6,642 nt of DNA from Chitinophagaceae bacterium (GTDB lineage: Bacteria > Bacteroidota > Bacteroidia > Chitinophagales > Chitinophagaceae), in NCBI GenBank assembly GCA_947468255.1, contig CANIMM010000181.1:1-6642 (forward strand), in the 5' to 3' direction. The position numbers were made by a program, and so were the translations under genes. Of the stretch, positions 1 through 5,073 are shown piece by piece. The notes below the pieces were generated by a model that was not told the origin of the DNA, did not search any database, and saw only the letters and a list, made by a program, of their open reading frames with translations. Each line of letters starts with the position of its first letter. Positions within the stretch are counted from its first letter, which is position 1.

Positions 1-118
1 CCGACATCTCGCTATTAATCCAACTATCACGAACCGGATCAAATTTCCAGAAATGTTGGTGCGCATCAATTCGCTGTGAAATTTGCGAAGGTTGGAAAGA
101 AGTGCTGCTATCATTCAT
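1..118 (-). CDS. L-fuconolactonase-like amidohydrolase (COG3618/Amidohydro_2), N-terminal part only
   Basis: This is the first 39 codons of a gene that leaves the window at the left edge. Reading the minus strand from the ATG at 118-116 gives an open frame to the edge. Residues 17-38 read IDAHQHFWKFDP followed by VRDSWINSEM. The HQH at 20-22 is the N-terminal HxH metal-binding motif of TIM-barrel amidohydrolases, and an 'IDaHqHFW' start is characteristic of the COG3618 lactonase group, which includes L-fuconolactonase and related sugar-lactone hydrolases. An in-frame TAG lies two codons upstream, so this ATG is the first possible start; about 15 polar residues precede the domain and there is no signal peptide, suggesting a cytoplasmic enzyme. 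It lies 64 bp downstream of the esterase gene on the same strand with no obvious terminator between, so co-transcription is likely. The family call is firm for so short a piece; the exact lactone is not readable. Confidence 0.8.
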   Translation of the reverse strand, partial: MNDSSTSFQPSQISQRIDAHQHFWKFDPVRDSWINSEMS

Positions 119-182
119 AAGCTAATCATCGTATTATTGAAATTCTTTAGTTGAAATTGTACAGCTTTTTCGATTCTTCTCA

Positions 183-1082
183 TTACAAACGGTTCATCCA
201 ATTCTTCAATCTTTCAAGCCAGTTGTCATCTGTAGTTTTATTCTTCATACCAAACCCATGTCCCCCTTTTGGATACAAATGCATTTCGGCAGAAACTTTA
301 TTTTTTATAGATGCTTGGTAAAAACGAATACTATTCTCTACAGGCACTGCCGTATCATCGCCAGCGTGTACTAAAAATGAAGGGGGTGTATTATTAGTAA
401 CGTGCAATTCGTTACTGAAAAAACTAGTTGCGCTAGCGGAAGCTTTGGTACCAATTAAGTTATTTCTTGACCCCATATTAGCAATTGAAATATCAAAGCT
501 GATTACCGGATAAATCAATATAGCAAAATCTGGCCGAGCAGAAGTAGTATCTGAATTACTAGGATCCGCATTAAAATTAAAATGGGTGGCAGCGGTGGAA
601 GCTAAATGTCCTCCGGCAGAGAATCCCATGATGCCAATTTGATTGGTCTTGATCCCCCATTGACTTGCATTGCTTCTAATAAATCGGATGGCCTGTTGTG
701 CATCCTGCAATGGGGCAAGACTTTTGTCTACCATCGTAGAATCATCCGGTAATCGGTATTTTAAAACAAATGCAGTAACCCCCCATTTGTTGAATTCTTC
801 AGCCACATCGGTACCTTCCTTGTCAAAAGCCAAAATTCCGTACCCCCCACCTGGGCAAATAATCACTGCTTTGCCATTTGGTTTTGTAGGCTTAAAAACT
901 GTAATAGAAGGTACACTCACTTTTGCGATTCGAGTTATATTATCCTTGAATGTTGAACTTTCCTTGTTGGGCGCTGCAATAGAATTGGGTACCCCATTTT
1001 TATATAAGGGCATTTCAGTGAAATTTTGACCAACTACTTTTGAAACGATGAATGCAGACATTAAGATGATTAAATGTTTCAT
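183..1082 (-). CDS. Exported alpha/beta-hydrolase, acetyl-xylan-esterase/BD-FAE-like
   Basis: A 299-residue serine hydrolase, about the usual length for exported single-domain members of the family. Residues 1-19 form a Sec signal peptide (MKHL, hydrophobic core, likely cleavage near VVG-Q), so it should act in the periplasm or outside. Visible motifs in order are the oxyanion-hole loop CPGGGY (76-81), the nucleophile elbow GFSAGG with Ser155 (153-158), the acid in HAGDDTAVP (probably Asp243), and the catalytic His275 in GGHGFG. This arrangement fits the BD-FAE/esterase-lipase group that contains many acetyl-xylan and feruloyl esterases. Substrate is inferred only: removal of acetyl or other acyl groups from plant polysaccharide would suit the neighbouring sugar-acid genes. 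It heads a minus-strand unit with the lactonase-like gene 64 bp downstream. A general carboxylesterase or peptidase-like hydrolase cannot be excluded. Confidence 0.85.
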   Translation of the reverse strand: MKHLIILMSAFIVSKVVGQNFTEMPLYKNGVPNSIAAPNKESSTFKDNITRIAKVSVPSITVFKPTKPNGKAVIICPGGGYGILAFDKEGTDVAEEFNKWGVTAFVLKYRLPDDSTMVDKSLAPLQDAQQAIRFIRSNASQWGIKTNQIGIMGFSAGGHLASTAATHFNFNADPSNSDTTSARPDFAILIYPVISFDISIANMGSRNNLIGTKASASATSFFSNELHVTNNTPPSFLVHAGDDTAVPVENSIRFYQASIKNKVSAEMHLYPKGGHGFGMKNKTTDDNWLERLKNWMNRL

Positions 1083-1130
1083 TATTTAAAATATTATAAA
1101 TTAAAATTATCAATATTTTTCCGACTATTC

Positions 1131-1169
1131 AAAACCATTGATACAATCGAGCCACAAACGGATGGTTTT
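1131..1169. repeat. Inverted repeat AAAACCAT-N23-ATGGTTTT, possible operator
   Basis: The arms at 1131-1138 and 1162-1169 are perfect 8-bp complements separated by 23 bp. The structure overlaps the candidate promoter for the esterase gene and lies 49-87 bp upstream of its start codon. The spacing is roughly two helical turns plus, which would allow a dimeric regulator to bind, but chance occurrence in AT-rich DNA is possible. Confidence 0.35.
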
Positions 1170-1189
1170 AAAGACTAATAAATGGCAAA
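1155..1189 (-). promoter_or_regulatory. Candidate Bacteroidota-type promoter for the esterase unit
   Basis: On the minus strand TTTG (1189-1186) is followed after 23 bp by TCCGTTTG (1162-1155), which differs from the Bacteroidota -7 consensus TAnnTTTG at one position. This would place the transcription start roughly 65 bp upstream of the start codon at 1082. The match is imperfect and was found by eye. Confidence 0.27.
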
Positions 1190-1287
1190 TGCCTATATTA
1201 TGGGGGATCTTCGGCACCCTAAAATATCTTCATTGCTGAACTGTACTGATATATAATTAAATTTAGTAACTTGTCTGTTTTAGCTAA

Positions 1288-1326
1288 TGAAATGCAATAA
1301 AAGCTATCGAAATTGAAATGCAATAA
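1288..1326. repeat. Pair of 13-bp direct repeats (TGAAATGCAATAA), possible regulator-binding sites
   Basis: TGAAATGCAATAA occurs at 1288-1300 and again, identically, at 1314-1326, a 26-bp period. A second, imperfect repeat, AGCTAnnGAAAT, is interleaved at 1282-1293 and 1302-1313. The second 13-mer overlaps a small inverted repeat, ATTG-N5-CAAT (1312-1324). A third, shorter GCAATAA lies at 1379-1385. The block ends 106 bp upstream of the dehydratase start codon and just upstream of its candidate promoter, the usual place for activator sites. Confidence 0.5.
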
Positions 1327-1327
1327 T

Positions 1328-1362
1328 TTTCAAGCCCAATAGCTGGAGATCGTTTATTTTCG
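1328..1362 (+). promoter_or_regulatory. Candidate Bacteroidota-type promoter for the dehydratase/dehydrogenase unit
   Basis: TATTTTCG at 1355-1362 matches TAnnTTTG at seven of eight positions. A weak -33-like TTTC (1328-1331) lies 23 bp before it, directly after the repeated 13-mer. It would give a 5' leader of about 60 nt. There is no strong ribosome binding site: GGAG at 1413-1416 is 15 bp from the ATG, too far to be certain. Confidence 0.28.
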
Positions 1363-1431
1363 CATTCAAATTAAAAAAGCAATAAACACTGATGCTTTCT
1401 GTAAAATCATTCGGAGATTAAAATTTATTAT

Positions 1432-2268
1432 ATGAAAATCTATAAAACCAATTCGGGCAATGTAATTGAACATGATGGAGCATATCATTTATTCCCTTCA
1501 ACCAACTGGGACCAATTTATTAACCGTGATAACTTATACCAGCTGCTTAGCTCAGAAATACAATCCACTACCAAAGTGGTAAGTCTTGAATGGCTAAATG
1601 AACAGACTATTCTAGCACCCATTGATCAACAAGAGATTTGGGCGGCCGGGGTTACTTACCTAAGGAGTCGTCATGCAAGGGTGGAAGAATCCAAGGATTC
1701 AGGAGGTGGTACTTTTTATGACAAGGTATATGACGCTCCTAGGCCCGAGATATTTTTTAAAGCGACTTCGCAAAGAACCGTTGGGCACAATGGTTTGGTA
1801 AGAATAAGGAAAGATTCCACTTGGGATGTTCCAGAACCAGAATTAACATTGTTCACCACCACAGCTGGCAACATTGTTGGATATACCATTGGCAATGATA
1901 TGAGTTCTAGAAGCATTGAAGGAGAGAACCCACTGTATTTGCCTCAGGCTAAAATGTATGATGGATGTGCTGCTTTAGGTCCTTGTATTTATGTACCAGC
2001 GGAACCCATTTCTCCAGAAACCACCATTGAAATTTCTATTGAAAGAAACGATATAGTGATGTATGCAGATCGTATTGCCATCAGCCAAATGAAAAGACAA
2101 CATACCGATTTGGTCAGCTACTTGTATAAAGAATGCTCATTTCCATACGGGTGTTTTTTAATGACGGGCACAGGCATTGTACCACCCAATAGCTTTACCC
2201 TTCAAAGCGGCGATAGCATTATAATAACCATTGAACATATTGGAACACTAAAAAACAAAGTTGCCTAA
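1432..2268 (+). CDS. FAH-family 2-keto-3-deoxypentonate dehydratase-like protein
   Basis: A 278-residue cytoplasmic protein with a short N-terminal domain (about 1-65) and a C-terminal FAH fold. Core motifs are AAGVTYLRSR (71-80), YDAPRPEIFFKAT (100-112), the metal-binding ExE of PEPEL (Glu135, Glu137), the third metal ligand Asp156 in IGNDMSSRS, and ENPLYLPQAK (165-174, Lys174). From memory, these closely resemble archaeal 2-keto-3-deoxy-D-arabinonate dehydratase (Sulfolobus KdaD), a Mg-dependent FAH-fold enzyme forming 2,5-dioxovalerate, and the related XylX/AraD1-type proteins of oxidative pentose pathways. The next gene encodes the dehydrogenase that would take this product, which strongly supports the assignment. 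The stop codon overlaps that gene's ATG (TAATG, 2266-2270), implying translational coupling. Alternative: a diketo-acid hydrolase such as 2,4-diketo-3-deoxy-L-fuconate hydrolase, which shares the fold and would also fit a lactonase neighbour. Family certain; sugar stereochemistry unknown. Confidence 0.85.
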   Translation: MKIYKTNSGNVIEHDGAYHLFPSTNWDQFINRDNLYQLLSSEIQSTTKVVSLEWLNEQTILAPIDQQEIWAAGVTYLRSRHARVEESKDSGGGTFYDKVYDAPRPEIFFKATSQRTVGHNGLVRIRKDSTWDVPEPELTLFTTTAGNIVGYTIGNDMSSRSIEGENPLYLPQAKMYDGCAALGPCIYVPAEPISPETTIEISIERNDIVMYADRIAISQMKRQHTDLVSYLYKECSFPYGCFLMTGTGIVPPNSFTLQSGDSIIITIEHIGTLKNKVA

Positions 2269-3830
2269 TGAATACACACGGAAAAAACATCATCGGGAAT
2301 AACCTTTCTGCAATGGGTACTAGCAGTTTTAATGCCTACGACGTAGCATCAAATTCACTACTACCTACAAAATTTTATGAGGCCACCACTACAGAAATCA
2401 ATGCTGCTATTTCATTGGCAGCTGAAGCCTTTGGTGAATATAAAAATAAAACGGGAAAGGAAAAAGCAGCATTCCTTGAATGCATTGCTACAGAAATAGA
2501 AGCGTTGGAAATGGAGCTGATAGAAACCGCCAGTAAAGAAACAGGCTTACCGTTGGCAAGAATTACTGGTGAAAGAGGAAGAACAACAGGACAATTACGT
2601 CTTTTTGCCTCCCAGCTAACCGAAGGTTCTTGGGTAAATGCCATCATTGACAATGCGCTTCCTGAAAGAAAACCATTGCCCCGTGTAGATCTTCGACAAA
2701 TGCAAATTGCCATTGGACCAGTTGCCGTTTTTGGAGCGAGTAATTTCCCATTGGCATTTTCTGTTGCCGGAGGCGACACCGTATCAGCACTAGCCGCAGG
2801 TTGTACAGTAGTTTTTAAAGCTCATCCCGCTCATCCGGCTACCTGCGAATTAGTAGGAGCTGCCATTATCCGTGCAGCCAAAAAATGCAATATGCCAGAA
2901 GGTGTATTTTCGATGGTTCATGGTATCAGTCACCAGGTAGGACATGCACTTGTAACTCATCCATTGATAAAAGCCGTAGGTTTTACTGGTTCATTAAAAG
3001 GTGGTAAGGCTTTGTATGATGCAGCTGTGAAACGTGAATCTCCTATTCCTGTATATGCAGAAATGAGTAGTGTAAATCCGGTTGTTTTTTTACCGGAAAT
3101 ACTAACGCAAAAAGCGGGCGATTTAGCCGAAGCCTTTGCAGGTTCCATCGTAATGGGTGGTGGACAATTTTGTACCAACCCTGGTATCTTTTTATTATTA
3201 AAAAATGAATCTTCCACCAATTTTATTCAATTACTAACCGCTGCCCTTACCGCAAAACCAAGTGTAGCTTTACTTACCAATGGCATTACAGATGCCTATT
3301 ACCAAGGGATTACCCATCAGCGAAATACGGAAGGTGCCATTGGTTTGACTGCATTTGATGCCAACACCCCACAGCCGCATTTATTACAAATAGATGCTCA
3401 AATGCTGATCAGTAATCCATCATTAACAGAAGAAGTTTTCGGGCCTTCATCGGTTGCAATCATTGCAAAAGACATGGACGAATTAATAGAATGTATACTC
3501 CATTTAAAAGGCCAGCTGACCGCCAGTCTACATGGCACAGCAGATGAATTAAAAAATGCAGGTGTACTAGTCGATTTGCTGCAAGAAAAAGCAGGCAGAC
3601 TCTGTATCAATGCATTTCCAACTGGAGTGGAAGTAGGCAATGCAATGGTGCATGGTGGCCCCTACCCGGCTACTAGCGATTCGCGAACCACCTCTGTTGG
3701 AACACAAGCCATCTATCGATTTACCAGACCATTTTGTTACCAGGAATTTCCTGACCATTTGTTACCAGATGCGCTAAAAGAATCGAATCCATTACAAATA
3801 AGCAGATTGGTAAATGGAATTCGGCTTTAA
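2268..3830 (+). CDS. 2,5-dioxovalerate (alpha-ketoglutarate semialdehyde) dehydrogenase-like aldehyde dehydrogenase
   Basis: A 520-residue NAD(P)-dependent aldehyde dehydrogenase of normal length, predicted to oxidise 2,5-dioxovalerate to 2-oxoglutarate. The N-terminus (GKNIIGNN, FYEATTTEINAAISLAAEAF) is typical of the KGSADH subgroup. Active-site features are Asn159 in FGASNFP, Lys184 in VVFKAHPAHP (the KAHPAHP form is characteristic of this subgroup and suggests NADP use), the FTGS nucleotide loop (239-242), the general base Glu265 in AEMSSVNP, the catalytic Cys302 in GGGQFCTNPG, and EEVFGP (388-393). All catalytic residues are intact. The ATG at 2268 shares its A with the upstream TAA, and no separate ribosome binding site is needed if ribosomes re-initiate. 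Together with the preceding FAH protein it makes the last two steps of a non-phosphorylative pentose or related sugar-acid route. Oxidation of other semialdehydes is possible. Confidence 0.9.
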   Translation: MNTHGKNIIGNNLSAMGTSSFNAYDVASNSLLPTKFYEATTTEINAAISLAAEAFGEYKNKTGKEKAAFLECIATEIEALEMELIETASKETGLPLARITGERGRTTGQLRLFASQLTEGSWVNAIIDNALPERKPLPRVDLRQMQIAIGPVAVFGASNFPLAFSVAGGDTVSALAAGCTVVFKAHPAHPATCELVGAAIIRAAKKCNMPEGVFSMVHGISHQVGHALVTHPLIKAVGFTGSLKGGKALYDAAVKRESPIPVYAEMSSVNPVVFLPEILTQKAGDLAEAFAGSIVMGGGQFCTNPGIFLLLKNESSTNFIQLLTAALTAKPSVALLTNGITDAYYQGITHQRNTEGAIGLTAFDANTPQPHLLQIDAQMLISNPSLTEEVFGPSSVAIIAKDMDELIECILHLKGQLTASLHGTADELKNAGVLVDLLQEKAGRLCINAFPTGVEVGNAMVHGGPYPATSDSRTTSVGTQAIYRFTRPFCYQEFPDHLLPDALKESNPLQISRLVNGIRL

Positions 3831-3915
3831 TTGTTTTTTGAATTGCCAGAAGGGATTGGCTGCAAACAATTAAGGCAGCTGAATCAGCATTAATTTGAAT
3901 CGTACAATACTTTAA

Positions 3916-3954
3916 AACAATACTGCCCCCTTCCATTAAGGGGGCAGTATTGTT
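3916..3954. terminator. Perfect 15-bp hairpin between convergent genes, likely bidirectional terminator
   Basis: AACAATACTGCCCCC (3916-3930) pairs perfectly with GGGGGCAGTATTGTT (3940-3954) around a 9-nt loop. It sits between the ends of the plus-strand dehydrogenase gene (3830) and the minus-strand DUF6807 gene (4020). The GC-rich block lies next to the loop and the outer part of the stem is AT-rich, so in each orientation the 3' arm ends in a U-rich run (ATTGTT), although no long U-tract follows on either side. Confidence 0.75.
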
Positions 3955-4019
3955 AATGAATAAAAAAGAACTTAATTAATTTAAAAACATTAAGAAAGTC
4001 ACCTTCAACAATTAAATGA

Positions 4020-5060
4020 TTATTTTTTAGAGAATGATATGGCGGCCTTGTCCAAAAATTCAGCAGTGGGAGTACTACCATTGGTTATCACTACGCTGTA
4101 TTTAAAGGTTACCGATTTACCCGCTTCTAAAGCAAAATTTAATTTTTCCTTTCCGCCGCTTAAAGGTTCTTGACCAAGCGAATTAGCAGCAAACAAACCA
4201 TATCCTCGGGCATGCCAATAAGTAGGATATCCAGGATTTGTTGGATGATCAAGAATAGCAATGGAAACCAATTCTCCACTTTTTTTCCCATACATCATGC
4301 ACCAGGTACCCCTGGTACCCCAAACATCATTTCCGACAATACCTTTACTGGAAAGAAAAGTTCCGGTAACCCCTTCATTATTCAATATAGCTACCTTAGT
4401 TGCAACCCCATTGGCATCGGTAAAAATCTCCGCTTTTTGAGAAGGGATTTCCAACTCCCTAGCAACGCGGATTCCCATAAAGCCTTCCTTATTGTCTTTG
4501 AAGCTGACTTTTTCCTGCTGTGCAGTGAGCGTAGTAGCTCGATCAATGGTCCTGCTATTGTCATCCCCGCTAAAGGTTAAAGTGGTTAATTCCTTGATTA
4601 AAATTTTTCCTGAAATATCAACCCAATTGGAAGTCACCACCAATACACCCTTTTTCGCTCCGTCTTTTACACTCAGAATTTTTTGATGCCGGATGCTGCC
4701 GTACTTTGGTTTATCAACTGTAGCAATGGCATCTGAATTATTCCAGAAATCCAATCCGTTTACATCTCCGTAATTCAACCACATACCAATATGATGGGGA
4801 TGATCGGTTCTTTCATTAGCTCTAGGAGCTAAGGGAAAACCACGGGTAACGGTAACGCCAGAAGCAGTTTGAAGCGGAAACAATACGGGCTTATCAATCT
4901 TTGGATCGTAAATATAAGCGGTAAAAAATTTACCCCCTACTAAGACCTCTACCTTTGTTTCATTTTCTTTTTGAACAAACTTCACCTGTTGCTGGGAGAA
5001 TGCATTGGAAAAGAAAAAAAACATACAGCACCACAAGAAAATACTTTTAATAAATGGCAT
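4020..5060 (-). CDS. Secreted DUF6807 ('PmoA family') protein
   Basis: A 346-residue exported protein. Residues 1-22 are a strongly hydrophobic Sec signal peptide with likely cleavage at NAFS-QQQ; Cys11 and Cys12 lie inside the hydrophobic core and do not form a lipobox. The mature part is rich in predicted beta strands. Family hallmarks are ERTDHPHHIGMWLNYGDVNG (83-102), FWNNS (105-109), KEGFMGIRVA (191-200), and DHPTNPGYPTYWHARGYGLF (271-290). The clustered histidines (His87, 89, 90, 272, 283) suggest a metal or sugar site. The family is often labelled methane oxygenase PmoA, but nothing here resembles particulate methane monooxygenase: there are no transmembrane helices beyond the signal, and the neighbours are sugar genes. 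It follows the Gfo/Idh/MocA gene by 13 bp, so the two are probably co-transcribed and may act on the same extracytoplasmic sugar substrate. Molecular activity is unknown to me. Confidence 0.88.
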   Translation of the reverse strand: MPFIKSIFLWCCMFFFFSNAFSQQQVKFVQKENETKVEVLVGGKFFTAYIYDPKIDKPVLFPLQTASGVTVTRGFPLAPRANERTDHPHHIGMWLNYGDVNGLDFWNNSDAIATVDKPKYGSIRHQKILSVKDGAKKGVLVVTSNWVDISGKILIKELTTLTFSGDDNSRTIDRATTLTAQQEKVSFKDNKEGFMGIRVARELEIPSQKAEIFTDANGVATKVAILNNEGVTGTFLSSKGIVGNDVWGTRGTWCMMYGKKSGELVSIAILDHPTNPGYPTYWHARGYGLFAANSLGQEPLSGGKEKLNFALEAGKSVTFKYSVVITNGSTPTAEFLDKAAISFSKK

Positions 5061-5073
5061 CTTTAATTTTTAT

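Larger units (their letters stand above)
1083..1431. other. Divergent intergenic control region
   Basis: This 349-bp AT-rich stretch separates the minus-strand esterase unit from the plus-strand dehydratase/dehydrogenase unit, so it should contain both promoters. I see no convincing gene in it. It contains an 8-bp inverted repeat near the esterase side (1131-1169), a short G/C patch around a CTTCGG loop (1202-1220), and a pair of 13-bp direct repeats nearer the dehydratase side (1288-1326). Weak TAnnTTTG-like elements occur on each strand. No riboswitch or structured RNA class is recognisable by eye. Confidence 0.7.

Noticed and set aside
137..158. TTGAAATT repeated twice between the esterase and lactonase genes
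   Set aside because: Eight AT-rich bases repeated once within 14 bp is expected by chance in this composition, and it lies inside a probable operon.
670..1029. Plus-strand 119-codon open frame opposite the esterase gene
   Set aside because: The minus-strand esterase frame carries a signal peptide and a complete catalytic triad; the opposite frame has no recognisable motif and is a shadow.
1202..1220. G-run, CTTCGG loop and CCCT that could form a hairpin
   Set aside because: Only four outer pairs, including a G-T, and a single C-G at the loop form, with mismatches between; too weak to call a terminator or RNA element, and no transcript end is expected there.
1392..1421. Nine-codon open frame (MLSVKSFGD) in the leader of the dehydratase gene
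   Set aside because: It has no ribosome binding site, no run of codons for one amino acid as in attenuator leaders, and no alternative hairpins downstream; it is most likely chance.
2375..2779. Minus-strand 134-codon open frame opposite the aldehyde dehydrogenase
   Set aside because: It lies wholly inside a gene with intact ALDH motifs and shows no domain of its own; an antisense shadow.
3825..3875. Imperfect inverted repeat CTTTAATTGTTT / AAACAATTAAGG spanning the dehydrogenase stop codon
   Set aside because: The pairing is almost all A-T with a 27-nt loop and no following U-tract; the GC-rich hairpin at 3916-3954 is a far better terminator.
4303..4322. Short GGTACCCC direct repeat
   Set aside because: It falls inside the DUF6807 coding region and simply encodes the VWGTRGTW segment; no flanking features suggest a mobile or regulatory role.
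4170..4580. Plus-strand 136-codon open frame opposite the DUF6807 gene
   Set aside because: The coding evidence on the other strand (signal peptide, conserved histidine motifs) is decisive; this frame is low-complexity shadow.
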